Shown in pieces: positions 21,995 through 30,444 of a stretch of DNA of 64,000 bases. Location: NCBI RefSeq assembly GCF_015223195.1, contig NZ_JADFUA010000012.1, forward strand, positions 1 through 64,000. The letters are read 5' to 3'. Made by a program: the position numbers and the translations under genes. The notes beneath the pieces are model-generated. The model was given only the letters and a program-made list of their open reading frames with translations, did not search any database and had not been told where the DNA came from. Source of the DNA: Chitinilyticum piscinae (lineage in GTDB: Bacteria; Pseudomonadota; Gammaproteobacteria; Burkholderiales; Chitinibacteraceae). How positions within the stretch are numbered: the stretch's first letter is position 1; every line of letters starts with the position of its first letter.

Positions 21995-22092
21995 GGTTGA
22001 ATGCAGAACTCGGGAATTTTGCCGGGGCTGGCCGGTCTACCGTGCCAGACTGCCTGTGCAGTGGATTGATTTTACCCTTATCTGGTTCCTTT

Positions 22093-22644
22093 ATGCCCCG
22101 AAAACTCCTCCGGCGCTATCTGCCCGAGCCCCATGCCGTGCGCGAGCACCGTCTCCTGCGCTGTTTTGGCAGCAAGCTTGGTCATCCCGACCTCTGGCAT
22201 CTGCATCGTCGCTGCGTTGCCCGCGGCGTTGCCGTTGGCTTCCTGTCCGGATTGATCCCGGGGCCGCTGCAGATGCTCACGGCAGCCCTGCTGTCGCTGG
22301 GCTGGCGCAGCAATCTGCCGGTCGCGTTACTGGTGACGTTCTATACCAACCCGCTGACTATTGGCCCGATATACTGGGTGGCTTACAAACTCGGCTCTTT
22401 CCTGCTGGGTGGGAATGGCAATGGTGTAGTTCAGCAGCCGATGCCTGATTTTTCCTTCGGAGCCCCGTTGGCGTGGCTTTCGGCGATGCTGGACTGGATG
22501 ATCGGGCTTGGTCCGGCCTTGCTGGTCGGTTTGCCGGTGCTGGCAACGCTGCTGGCGATTGGCGGCTATTTCGCCGTCGAGCTATTCTGGCGTGGCTGGA
22601 TCGTGGTACGAAGGCGCAAGTCCAATGCAAGACTTAGGGTATAG
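22093..22644 (+). CDS. DUF2062 inner-membrane protein
   Basis: A 183-residue membrane protein of the DUF2062 family: basic N-terminus (PRKLLRRYLPEPHAVREHR), then FLSGLIPGP and SNLPVALLVTFYTNPLTIGP, motifs typical of the family, with three or so hydrophobic segments (about 45-70, 75-110, 140-170). Its function is unknown, although related proteins are sometimes linked to the envelope. The ATG at 22093 fits the family N-terminus. Its stop codon overlaps the start of a GGGTAT element. Confidence 0.85.
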   Translation: MPRKLLRRYLPEPHAVREHRLLRCFGSKLGHPDLWHLHRRCVARGVAVGFLSGLIPGPLQMLTAALLSLGWRSNLPVALLVTFYTNPLTIGPIYWVAYKLGSFLLGGNGNGVVQQPMPDFSFGAPLAWLSAMLDWMIGLGPALLVGLPVLATLLAIGGYFAVELFWRGWIVVRRRKSNARLRV

Positions 22645-22695
22645 GCTTGCAATCCTCGTTGATGCTTGTTTTGCGGCCGATAGGGGGGTGAGTTT
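22637..22695 (+). repeat. Degenerate bipartite element filling the DUF2062-rsgA gap
   Basis: GGGTAT at 22637-22642, ATAGGG at unit positions 44-49, and GAGTTT at +53. The tail (CGATA..GGGGTGAGTTT) is nearly the same as that of the copy at 62369. It occupies the whole 49-base space between two convergent genes. Confidence 0.5.
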
Positions 22696-23575
22696 AGTAA
22701 CTCTGAGCGGCACTTAGCTCATCTTGCAACCGCTGCAGCAGGGCCACGCGATCTGGACGGATTGCCCCCTCGGCGAGCGCCTGGCTGATGGCGCAGCCGG
22801 GTTCCTGACGATGGCGGCAGTTATGAAAGCGGCATTGTCCCAGATAGCCGCGCAGATCCGGCATGAGGCGCGGCAACTGTTCGGCGGTGACATGCGCCAG
22901 ACCAAAGGATTGCAGGCCGGGTGAGTCGATCAGATCACTCTTCTCGTCCAGATGGTAGAGCGTCGCGTGCGTGGTGGTGTGTTTGCCCGAATCCAGTGCG
23001 ACCGAAATGTCGTTGATACGTGCATTGGCGTCGGGGATCAGTGCATTGGTCAGCGTGGATTTGCCCATGCCGGACTGGCCGACCAGCACCGAGGTCTGGC
23101 CATGCAGCCTTGCACGCAAGGGCTGTACGTCCTCAAGGGCCGAGAGTGCCAGTACCGGGTAGCCAAGTGATTCATAAAAGGCCAGCCGCTCGCGGGCCAC
23201 TGCCGCCTGTGGCAGGTCGCTCTTGTTCAGGCAGATCAGCGGGCTGATGTCGGCCGCTTCGGCGGCGATCAGGCAGCGTCCGATCAGTTCGTCAAAAAAG
23301 CTGGGCACGGGGGCAACCACAATCACGATCTGCGTCACGTTGGCCGCGATCAGCTTGCTGCGCCACTGATCGGACCGGTACAACAGGCTCCCGCGTGTTT
23401 CTGTCCCTTCGATGACGGCCTGTTCGGCATTCAGTACCTTGATGTGTACCCGGTCGCCACAGGCATAGTCGGTTTTCTTGCCACGGGTGCTGGCCTGACG
23501 GCGGCTGCCGTCGTTCAGTTCAACGATGTAGGCTTTACCGTGGCTGGTGACGATGCGGGCGAGGGTGTCGGACAT
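22694..23575 (-). CDS. rsgA: Ribosome small-subunit GTPase RsgA
   Basis: Late 30S assembly GTPase with circular permutation: OB fold (about 1-70), then G4 NKSD, G1 GQSGMGKST, G3 DSPG in that order, and a C-terminal zinc knuckle with Cys and His in GQCRFHNCRHRQEPGC. The protein has 293 residues. The ATG at 23575 follows the pterin dehydratase stop by 8 bases, and the frame is open 34 codons upstream only because it overlaps that gene. Probably co-transcribed with the two upstream minus-strand genes. Confidence 0.95.
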   Translation of the reverse strand: MSDTLARIVTSHGKAYIVELNDGSRRQASTRGKKTDYACGDRVHIKVLNAEQAVIEGTETRGSLLYRSDQWRSKLIAANVTQIVIVVAPVPSFFDELIGRCLIAAEAADISPLICLNKSDLPQAAVARERLAFYESLGYPVLALSALEDVQPLRARLHGQTSVLVGQSGMGKSTLTNALIPDANARINDISVALDSGKHTTTHATLYHLDEKSDLIDSPGLQSFGLAHVTAEQLPRLMPDLRGYLGQCRFHNCRHRQEPGCAISQALAEGAIRPDRVALLQRLQDELSAAQSY

Positions 23576-23583
23576 GGAGCGGG

Positions 23584-23901
23584 TCAGGCGAGGAAAAGGG
23601 CGTCGACCTTGGCCGCGCAGATGAAGTCGTTGCGGGTCAGGCCACCAGCGCTGTGTGTGCACCAGCGTACGCGGCATTCGCCGAAGCTGACCGTGAGTTC
23701 AGGGTGGTGGTTTTCGCGCTGGGCAATCCACGCCAGTGCATTGACGAATGCGATGGTGTCCTGGTAACTGCCGAATTCAAAGCTGCGCTCGAGATAATCA
23801 TCCGCCAGGCGCCAGCCGTCGAGCTGGCCGGTCAGTGTTTCCGCTTCACCGGGGGGCAGGCGGGCGGGATGGTTAATGCAGTGTTCCAGCAGCAACAGCA
23901 T
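23584..23901 (-). CDS. Pterin-4a-carbinolamine dehydratase family protein
   Basis: A 105-residue protein with the PCD/DCoH signature ENHHPELTVSFGECRVRWCTH and AGGLTRNDFICAAKVD, including the two catalytic histidines. It would dehydrate 4a-hydroxytetrahydropterin after aromatic amino acid hydroxylation, but no phenylalanine hydroxylase is nearby. In betaproteobacteria this gene often stands beside an M48 protease and rsgA, as here, and its true role in that setting is unclear. Confidence 0.9.
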   Translation of the reverse strand: MLLLLEHCINHPARLPPGEAETLTGQLDGWRLADDYLERSFEFGSYQDTIAFVNALAWIAQRENHHPELTVSFGECRVRWCTHSAGGLTRNDFICAAKVDALFLA

Positions 23902-23933
23902 ATGGGGCTCCGTAAAGGGGACAGTTCTTCGTT

Positions 23934-25181
23934 TTAGCCAAGTCGCTGCAGGGCGGCAATGCGCAGTGCTGCGGGCGGGTGGCTGTCATAGAACATGCTG
24001 TGCCAGCGATCAGGCGTCAGCGTTGCAGCGTTATCGCGGTAGAGCTTGACCAGCGCGGAGACTAGCATGGCAGCCGAAGTCTGTTGCGCTGCGTAGGCAT
24101 CGGCCTGGTATTCGTGGCGGCGGGACAGGAAGGAGCCGAGCGGGCCGAACAGGAAAGTGAACACCGGCAGTACCAGGAAAAACAGCAGCAAGGCTGCGGC
24201 GGTGCTTGGTGTGCTAACCCCCAAGCCCTCGTAGAACCAGCTTTCGCGGCTGAGCAGGCCCAGCAGCCACAGTAAGCCCAGCATCATGGCGAAGGTCCAG
24301 ACCAGTCGCTGCAAAATGTGACGATGCTTGAAGTGGCCCAGCTCGTGTGCCAGCACGGCCTCCATTTCATCCGCATCCAGGTGCTTGAGCAGGGTGTCGA
24401 AAAACACGATCCGTTTGGCCGAGCCCAGCCCGGTGAAGTAGGCATTGCCGTGGCTGGAACGCTTGGAGCCATCCATCACGAAAATGCCGCTGGAACGGAA
24501 GCCGCAGCGGGCAAGCAGCGCTTCGATGCGGCTGCGCAGGGCGTCATCAGGCAGCGGCTCGAATTTGTTGAACAGCGGGGCGATGAAGGTCGGGAAAATC
24601 CACATCAGCAACAGTGAAAAACCCAGCCAGACCAGCCAGACCCAGATCCACCAGCGTTCGCCCATGGCCTGCATCAGCCACAGCACGGCCAGCAGCAGTG
24701 GCAGGCCAAGTACGGCCGCCAGCAGCAGGCTTTTGAGCTGATCGGTGACGAAAAGGCGGAGCGTCATGGTGTTGAAACCAAAGCGGGCTTCAATTCTGAA
24801 GGTCGAGACTAGTGTGAACGGCAAGGTCAGCAGACCATGCAGCAGCCCCAGTCCGGCAATCAGTGCGACGCCGGCCAGAAGCGGAGAGCTCAGCCAGCTG
24901 CTACTGAGCTGCTGCAGCACTTCGATGCCGCCGCCGAGGGTGAAGGCCAGCAGCAGCATGGCATCGTAGATGGTGACCAGCATGCCGAAGCGAGTCTTGG
25001 CAACGGTGTAATCCGCCGCGCGCTGATGCGCTTCCAGTGTAATGCTGTCACGAAACGCGTCTGGAACCCGGGCACGATGGCGGCGCACGTGATTGGCATG
25101 GCGCAGTGCCAGCCACAATTGCACCAGCACGCTGGAAATCAGGGCAAACAGGAACAGGGCGGAGAACTGATGCGCAGACAT
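23934..25181 (-). CDS. M48-family zinc metalloprotease (Ste24-like membrane protease)
   Basis: A 415-residue multi-spanning protease related to CAAX prenyl protease 1. The zinc site is AHELGHFKHRH (HExxH) at about residue 276, with the downstream Glu in EYQADAYA. Hydrophobic segments surround it (about 5-25, 65-90, 100-125, 145-175, 285-320). The start at 25181 gives an N-terminal membrane segment. In bacteria these enzymes are implicated in membrane protein quality control. It is followed by the pterin dehydratase and rsgA with short gaps. Confidence 0.92.
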   Translation of the reverse strand: MSAHQFSALFLFALISSVLVQLWLALRHANHVRRHRARVPDAFRDSITLEAHQRAADYTVAKTRFGMLVTIYDAMLLLAFTLGGGIEVLQQLSSSWLSSPLLAGVALIAGLGLLHGLLTLPFTLVSTFRIEARFGFNTMTLRLFVTDQLKSLLLAAVLGLPLLLAVLWLMQAMGERWWIWVWLVWLGFSLLLMWIFPTFIAPLFNKFEPLPDDALRSRIEALLARCGFRSSGIFVMDGSKRSSHGNAYFTGLGSAKRIVFFDTLLKHLDADEMEAVLAHELGHFKHRHILQRLVWTFAMMLGLLWLLGLLSRESWFYEGLGVSTPSTAAALLLFFLVLPVFTFLFGPLGSFLSRRHEYQADAYAAQQTSAAMLVSALVKLYRDNAATLTPDRWHSMFYDSHPPAALRIAALQRLG

Positions 25182-25271
25182 ACGGAAACGGCAGAAATGC
25201 AACAAAACCCGCAGTATGCCATACGCCCTGCCGGAGTGCGGCGGCAAATCCGGCTTGCCGGCGCGGTGGAG

Positions 25272-25330
25272 GGGTATGTGTACTTCAAGGATAGATGGAA
25301 TTGATCACGTGGTTATGGGGTGTCGGGTAT
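25272..25330 (+). repeat. Bipartite element, direct form, 53-bp period
   Basis: GGGTAT at 25272-25277 and again at 25325-25330, exactly 53 bp start to start. Unit positions 44-49 are ATGGGG. The opening GGGTATGTG and closing ATGGGGT-N3-GGGTAT resemble the copy at 52574-52632. It lies between the M48 and CheZ-like genes and overlaps the latter's stop. Confidence 0.7.
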
Positions 25331-25896
25331 CAGAATAACTCCACATCGCCTGAGGCCGGCTGGCCATCGCTGGGGGCGGCAACCAGTTTCAGTGCTTCGC
25401 TCAGGCTCATGCCTTTCATGATGTTGGCGAACAGTTCGTGTTCCTGCTCCATGGTGAACTGCGAGCGGATGCGCTCCTGCAGCCCGAGCCATTCGCGCGG
25501 AATGTATAGGCGTTGCGGATCGGCTACGAGGTCGGCCAGGCAGGCAATGCTGCCGCAGGCATGATCAAGCCGTTGCGTCAGGCGATCATAGAACTGGAAC
25601 GCCACGACTGCACGCATGTTGATGGTGTCGATTTCCGCGATGTGCTGCTCCAGTTCGGCACCCTCGGGGGTGGCCAGTTGATGCAGCATGTTGCGGATGT
25701 CGTCGATCTTGCCATGGGTCGCGGCAAACGAATCAGTCAGGGTATCAAGCGACGTGGTGCTTTCCAGCATCGCCTGGCGGATCTGTGCGACCGACAGGCC
25801 CAGCATCAGGATGGTCTCGCGCACCTGGCTCCAGTTCAGGTCGGGGTTGCTGGCAGCAGTGCCGCCACTGGGGATTTCAAGTTCGGGGATAGCCAT
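25330..25896 (-). CDS. Conserved helical protein, possibly chemotaxis-related
   Basis: I cannot name this 188-residue protein with certainty. It is predicted all-helical and soluble. The middle stretch AVVAFQFYDRLTQRLDHACGSIACLADL is of the kind seen in CheZ-like and related chemotaxis or motility proteins (QF.DR.TQ.L), followed by a short C-terminal region ending QPASGDVELF, acidic and perhaps a binding tail. There is no signal peptide, transmembrane segment or cysteine pair. It is monocistronic and points away from orn. Confidence 0.6.
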   Translation of the reverse strand: MAIPELEIPSGGTAASNPDLNWSQVRETILMLGLSVAQIRQAMLESTTSLDTLTDSFAATHGKIDDIRNMLHQLATPEGAELEQHIAEIDTINMRAVVAFQFYDRLTQRLDHACGSIACLADLVADPQRLYIPREWLGLQERIRSQFTMEQEHELFANIMKGMSLSEALKLVAAPSDGQPASGDVELF

Positions 25897-26054
25897 GATT
25901 GTGAAAGCACGCTGAAAGTGGAATCAGTTCCGGTATAGCCTATCGAAACCTTAAGGCAAACCGTCGTTCCGGGGCTGGGCTGTGTTCCTGCAAGTCGACT
26001 CGCGGCTTTGCGGTATCATTCGTGCAATTTCGCCTTACTTTGGATGAACTGCAT

Positions 26055-26630
26055 ATGGCACAGGATCAGAACAATCTCGTCTGGCTGGACATGGAAATGA
26101 CCGGTCTGGATCCGCTCAATGACCGTATTCTCGAGCTGGCCATTGTCATTACCGACAAACATCTGAACACCGTTGCCGAAAGCCCGGTGTGGGTAGTGCA
26201 CCAGCCCGATGCCGTGCTGGATGCCATGGATGACTGGAACAAGGGCACCCATGGGCGCTCGGGGCTGATTGATCGCGTGAAAGCCAGCAGCTCCACGGCC
26301 GAGCAGGTTGAGGCCGAAGCGCTAGCTTTCGTGATGCAGTATGTGCCACGCCTTACCAGCCCGATGTGCGGCAACAGCATTTGCCAGGATCGCCGGTTCA
26401 TGGCGCGATGGATGCCCAAGCTTGAGGATTGGTTCCACTACCGCAATCTCGATGTCTCGACACTCAAGGAATTGTGCAAGCGCTGGGTTCCCGAACTGCA
26501 CAGCCAGTTCAAGAAGCAGGGCAAGCACACTGCGCTGGCTGATATCTATGAATCCATCGACGAACTGAAATTCTACCGCGAGCACTTCCTAAGGGTGCCC
26601 CTTCCCGGCTCTGACGCACTGTCACTCTAA
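26055..26630 (+). CDS. orn: Oligoribonuclease
   Basis: 3'-5' exoribonuclease that removes the last dinucleotides of RNA decay and pGpG from c-di-GMP turnover. The 191-residue protein has the DEDDh exonuclease residues in [12 protein letters not shown], the central [15 protein letters not shown] motif, and [14 protein letters not shown]. The C-terminus ([11 protein letters not shown]-like) is longer than in E. coli. The ATG at 26055 matches the family start; the open frame runs 11 codons further. It is close to rsgA, as in many betaproteobacteria. Confidence 0.96.
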   Translation: MAQDQNNLVWLDMEMTGLDPLNDRILELAIVITDKHLNTVAESPVWVVHQPDAVLDAMDDWNKGTHGRSGLIDRVKASSSTAEQVEAEALAFVMQYVPRLTSPMCGNSICQDRRFMARWMPKLEDWFHYRNLDVSTLKELCKRWVPELHSQFKKQGKHTALADIYESIDELKFYREHFLRVPLPGSDALSL

Positions 26631-26834
26631 CTTGACAGCTCTCCCTGGGGGCTCCTAACGAAGACTATCTGCCTTGACTATGCTCTAAATGGTATGGCGT
26701 CAGAACCAGCGCCGGCTATTTGAGTAAACCAGTCAGGGGGAGAGGAGTGGATCATTGCAGACGAGCGTTGCTGCGCTGTGCCGCCTTGCCCCTGCTTGGT
26801 GCCGGGCTTTCCTGCTGATCCTGTACGCATAAGG
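26631..26834. other. Gene-free spacer before the mannoside island
   Basis: 204 bases with no gene that I can support. It separates the housekeeping orn gene from the first gene of the minus-strand sugar cluster and has no clear terminator for either side. Confidence 0.5.
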
Positions 26835-27788
26835 TTAGCCGAGGTTTGACTTCTGAAGTATGGACAATCCATGGTTTACCTGCATTTGCTTGACCAGTGA
26901 GGCCAACTCGCCGACCTCTGGCGGATTCGCTCCTTCTCTCGTGCAGGCCAGGCTGCCAGCGGCGACAGCGTGACGCAGGTGAGTGGCGCCGTCGGCCTCA
27001 GAGTGCAGCAGCAGACTCCAGATCAGCCCGCCCATGCTGGCGTCGCCCGCGCCGACGGTATCGACGACGTCCATAGCCGGAGGCGTCTGCTGCCAGTGCG
27101 CGTCACCGTGACAGAGGCTCGCGCCGGCTGCGCCGCGCGTATAGAGATACATCGCCTGCGGATTCCAGCTGCGCAATGTGGCAAAGGCCCTAGCTTCGTC
27201 GTCCGTTCGGAACAGCCCGCGCAGGTCCTCGTCGGACACCTTGATCACGTCAGCGAGCTGCGTCATTTCCCGCAAAACCGGGTCGTAGGCTTCATCCATC
27301 AGCACGCGGAAATTGGGGTCGAAGCTGATTCTGGCGCCGATGGCGCGCGCATCACGGGCAAGTTGCAGCAAGGTGTTTGCCAGCTTGGGGCGGGCGAGAC
27401 TGATGCCGCCGAAATGCAGCCAGATGTCCCGGCTCAGCCAGCCGGCGGGTAGCTGCGCCGGGTCGAAGTGCAGGTCGGCGCCGTCGTCGCCGACAAAGAA
27501 ATAGGCCGGCGGATTGGTCTGGTGCACGACGGCGAGCAGTGGCGAGTGCGCGTTCTGCTGCAGAAAGCGCAAATCAAGCCCCGCCGCGCGGCTCGCCGCC
27601 ACCAGTTCATCACCGAAACAATCCTTGCTGACCGCGCCGGCAAAGGCGCTGGGGATGCCGAGTTTCGCCATCACGCGGGCGACGTTCCACGTCGCGCCGC
27701 CAACCTTGGCGTGCCAGCTGTCGCCGTCGCCACGGATCAGGTCGGTGAGCGCCTCGCCGGCGGCAATGAAGCGGGGGAAGGTCATCAC
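26835..27788 (-). CDS. PfkB-family sugar kinase (probable fructokinase)
   Basis: A 317-residue carbohydrate kinase: the N-terminal GEALTDLI and GGATWNVARVMAKLG motifs, a lid region, and the C-terminal PfkB signature DTVGAGDASMGGLI with the catalytic Asp. The sequence fits the fructokinase branch. It is the last gene of the minus-strand mannoside cluster; if the AGE-family enzyme turns mannose into fructose, this kinase would make fructose 6-phosphate. Substrate remains inferred. A 281-base repeat-rich gap separates it from the upstream gene. Confidence 0.85.
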   Translation of the reverse strand: MMTFPRFIAAGEALTDLIRGDGDSWHAKVGGATWNVARVMAKLGIPSAFAGAVSKDCFGDELVAASRAAGLDLRFLQQNAHSPLLAVVHQTNPPAYFFVGDDGADLHFDPAQLPAGWLSRDIWLHFGGISLARPKLANTLLQLARDARAIGARISFDPNFRVLMDEAYDPVLREMTQLADVIKVSDEDLRGLFRTDDEARAFATLRSWNPQAMYLYTRGAAGASLCHGDAHWQQTPPAMDVVDTVGAGDASMGGLIWSLLLHSEADGATHLRHAVAAGSLACTREGANPPEVGELASLVKQMQVNHGLSILQKSNLG

Positions 27789-28069
27789 TTGGTTCTGCCT
27801 TTGTTTTGCGCCTTGCGGCGCGGTGTTTGCATGCGCGATTCCGTCGCGCCCACGGGAAGGGGGATTTGTCTCGGCAAATCCCCCTTCACCCCGAAGCCGA
27901 GCCCGGTCCGCCGCCCCGCTGCGCGGGGTGCCCTGCGATGCTCACAAGCAACAGCGCGGGTTCGAAACTCGCCCTGCGGGCTCAAACATCTCACCCGCGA
28001 AACCCTGTTGCTTGTTGCGCTTCTCGGCGGCTTCAGGGCTTGGGCGTGCTAATCAGCGTAACAAGCGGA
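27789..28069. repeat. Palindrome-rich intergenic mosaic
   Basis: No gene. It contains several strong inverted repeats: GCGCC/GGCGC (27808-27821); AAGGGGGATTTG/CAAATCCCCCTT (27857-27886); CCCCGC/GCGGGG (27914-27928); and CAAGCAACAG/CTGTTGCTTG (27945-27954 and 28005-28014), nested with CGCGGG/CCCGCG (27955-27960, 27994-27999). The segment at 27998-28032 recurs at 30343-30377. It looks like a repetitive intergenic element rather than a simple terminator. Confidence 0.6.
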
Positions 28070-29257
28070 TCACAGCGCATTCAGCGCCTCGTAACACGCC
28101 CCCATCGTGTGGTAGTCCACCTTGCCGGCGGGGCTTTTCTCATCGCTGTATTTGCTGTTGTCCGCGCGCAGGATACGCCACCAGCCGCCGTGCTGGTGGT
28201 CGACGAAATGTTCCCACGAATACGCCCACAGCCGCTGGTAGTCATTCCAGTATTCCGGTTTTCCGGTGCGTTTGGCGAGCAGCGCGGCGGCGGCGAGGCT
28301 TTCTGCCTGCACCCAGAAATACTTGTCGCTGTCGCAGATTTCATCCTGCGGGCCGAAGCCGTAATACAGGCCGCCATGCTCGGCATCCCAGGCTTTCTGC
28401 ATCGCGGTGCTGAACAATTCTTCCGCGCGCGGCAACAGCCAGGGTAGCGGGCGGTGGCGCTCCAGAATCAGCAGCAGCTTCGCCCACTCGGCCAGATGGC
28501 CGGGCTGGTAGCCCCAGGGGCGGAAAATGTTGGTCTTGTCGTCGCGGTTGTAATCCCAGTCCACCGACCAGTCGCGGTGGTAGTGTTCCCACATCATGCC
28601 GTTCGCCAGCGCGGCCTGGCGGTTGGCGATGTTGTTGGCCAGCAATTCGGCGCGGTCGAGGTATTTCACGTCCCCGGTCGCCTCGAAAGCGGTGAGCATC
28701 GCTTCGCAGGCATGCATGTTCGCGTTCTGGCCGCGGTAGGGTTTGGGCCCCCACTCTGGAGTCGCTTCGTCGGCATACAGGCCGTAATCCGGCTCCCAGA
28801 AGTGCGCTTCCATCAGCTGCCAGGTTTCTTCCAGCCAGGCTTTGGCTTCCGGTACACCGGCCATCACGCCGTGCGCGTAGGCCAGCACCACGAAGGCCAG
28901 CCCGTAGCAGTGGTTGGTGGCGTCATCGACCGTTTTCACGCCGTCCTGCCATTGCAGTTGCCAGGCATAGCCGCCGGTAGCCGGGTCGCGGTGCACGCGG
29001 CGCAGGAAGTCCAGCCCGTGCTTCACACCGGCCAGATACTCGTCACCGCCGAAGTGTTTGTACGCCATCGCGTAGTTGAAAACAAAGCGCGTGCTGCTGA
29101 CCAGATGGCGGGTGTGCGCGTCGTACACCGTGCCGTCATCCTTGAAGAAATGGTAGAAGCCGCCGCTTTCGTCAATCGCACGCGGATGGTAGAAGGCCAT
29201 CGTGTGGCGCACGTGGTCGAGCAGGGTTTGCTGATTGCGGAAATCAGGCAGGTGCAT
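28070..29257 (-). CDS. AGE-family sugar epimerase/isomerase (mannose isomerase-like)
   Basis: A 395-residue (alpha/alpha)6-barrel protein of the N-acylglucosamine 2-epimerase superfamily. Visible motifs include RFVFNYAMAY, TNHCYGLAFVVLAYAHG, RGQNANMHACEAMLTAFEATGD and FRPWGYQPGHLAEWAKLL, with the conserved His and Glu residues of the central cavity. Within this superfamily the sequence suits a mannose/aldose-ketose isomerase better than a GlcNAc epimerase. Genomic context supports this: alpha-mannosidase upstream and a fructokinase-like gene downstream. Its start overlaps the lacI-like gene by 14 bases. Confidence 0.82.
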   Translation of the reverse strand: MHLPDFRNQQTLLDHVRHTMAFYHPRAIDESGGFYHFFKDDGTVYDAHTRHLVSSTRFVFNYAMAYKHFGGDEYLAGVKHGLDFLRRVHRDPATGGYAWQLQWQDGVKTVDDATNHCYGLAFVVLAYAHGVMAGVPEAKAWLEETWQLMEAHFWEPDYGLYADEATPEWGPKPYRGQNANMHACEAMLTAFEATGDVKYLDRAELLANNIANRQAALANGMMWEHYHRDWSVDWDYNRDDKTNIFRPWGYQPGHLAEWAKLLLILERHRPLPWLLPRAEELFSTAMQKAWDAEHGGLYYGFGPQDEICDSDKYFWVQAESLAAAALLAKRTGKPEYWNDYQRLWAYSWEHFVDHQHGGWWRILRADNSKYSDEKSPAGKVDYHTMGACYEALNAL

Positions 29258-30251
29258 GGGGGTCTCCTTGGCAATGGGGGCCGGTGCTGGATCGCAGCAC
29301 CAGACTGACAGGATGCAGGGGCTCGCTGGCGGGCTGGTGCTCGGCGGCGGCCAGCAGCAGGGTCACGCCGGCGGCGCCCAGCGCGGCCTTGTCGATGTTG
29401 ACGGTGCTGAGGCCGGCCGCGCCGGAAGCCGGAATGTCGTCAAAGCCGGCAATGGCGAGGTCATCGGGTACACGCACACCGCGCAGCCGGCAGGCGTCCA
29501 GCAGCGCCAGCGCGCAGGCATCATTGAAGGCGATGATGGCGTCGGGCGGGCTGGCGAGCGCCAGCAGCTCATCAAGAGCCGCGGCGGCGCCGCTGGCCAG
29601 ATCGACGCCGGCGGGGATCAGCACTTCCAGTGCCGGATCAGCCAGCAGGCCGGCGTTGAACAGGGCCTGGCGGTAGCCGCGCTCACGCAGGCGGATCGAA
29701 TGGTGCGCCAGCGAGCCGGACACAAAGGCGATGCGGCGGCAGCCGCGCGCCAGCAGGTGTTCGGTCAGTACGCGCGTGCCGGCTTCGTTGTCCGGGTTGA
29801 CGCTGGCCAGCCCCGGCGCGCAGGTGTCGATCAGCGCCAGGGGTTTGCCAAGCCCGCGGATCACGTCGAGCACATCCGGCTCGATAAAGCCCACGCACAG
29901 CAGGCCATCGGGCTGCTGCTGCAGCACCTGCCTACGTATCGATCCAGAAGGATCAATAACAAAGGGTTGCAGCGATATACCCAGCTCACTGCAGACCTGT
30001 TCCGCACCGGCAATCAGTTCGGCGTAGAAGGGCGCGGTCGCCGGTGTGGCGTGGCTGCGGTGCAAGAGCAGCAGCACGCGTTGCAGCGGTGCGCGCTGCA
30101 GGCGGTGCTGGTCGTAGTCCAGCTCGGCGGCCAGCGCGATCACCTTCTGCCGCGTGGCTTCCGACACGCCACCCTGATGCTTGAGCGCGCGCGAGGCGGT
30201 GCCGACCGACACGCCGGCGGCATCGGCGAGTTCGCGCAGGCTGATGCTCAT
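29244..30251 (-). CDS. LacI-family transcriptional regulator
   Basis: A 335-residue repressor: N-terminal HTH (SLRELADAAGVSVGTASRALK) with hinge, then a periplasmic-binding-protein-like effector domain (about 60-325) with the FVSGSLAHHSIRLRERGYRQAL and AIAGFDDIPASGAAGLSTV motifs. It probably controls the mannoside genes around it. A candidate operator lies upstream of the first gene at 34855-34912. The 3' end overlaps the AGE gene. The patch at 29934-29982 uses rare codons and matches the bipartite element. Confidence 0.9.
   Translation of the reverse strand: MSISLRELADAAGVSVGTASRALKHQGGVSEATRQKVIALAAELDYDQHRLQRAPLQRVLLLLHRSHATPATAPFYAELIAGAEQVCSELGISLQPFVIDPSGSIRRQVLQQQPDGLLCVGFIEPDVLDVIRGLGKPLALIDTCAPGLASVNPDNEAGTRVLTEHLLARGCRRIAFVSGSLAHHSIRLRERGYRQALFNAGLLADPALEVLIPAGVDLASGAAAALDELLALASPPDAIIAFNDACALALLDACRLRGVRVPDDLAIAGFDDIPASGAAGLSTVNIDKAALGAAGVTLLLAAAEHQPASEPLHPVSLVLRSSTGPHCQGDPHAPA
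29934..29982. repeat. Degenerate bipartite element inside the lacI-like gene
   Basis: ACGTAT at 29934-29939 and ATACCC at 29977-29982 keep the 49-bp span. Read on the minus strand it begins GGGTAT and has AACC at unit positions 15-18. The coding codons here include ATA (twice), TCT, GGA and AGG, unlike the G/C-ending codons around them. Confidence 0.4.
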
Positions 30252-30444
30252 GCTACCCCCCAGCTGCTGGTAATTAGGACGGAGTGCCCTGAAGACGACG
30301 GGGCATTAGCGCCTGCGGCGCGGGCTGCGAACAGGCGTGCGCCGAAACCCTGAGGGCGACTGCGTTTCTCGGCGGCTGCAACGGCAAGGTGTGCTTGGCC
30401 AGCGTCAGCGGCAGGCAGCGTGTGTTGGAAAAACAAGCGCGGTG
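30252..30444. other. Intergenic region upstream of the lacI-like gene, with repeat copy
   Basis: 193 bases without a gene. It contains a GCGCCTGCGGCGC hairpin and, at 30343-30377, a second copy of CGAAACCCTG-N13-TTCTCGGCGGCT found at 27998-28032. It would hold any separate promoter for the regulator. Confidence 0.5.

Noticed and set aside
26631-26834. Possible small RNA or gene in the orn-kinase gap
   Set aside because: No promoter/terminator pair or reading frame with support.
27468-28447. Open frames across the repeat-rich gap at 27.8-28.1 kb
   Set aside because: Low-complexity Arg/Ala/Pro translations created by GC-rich palindromes; no ribosome site.
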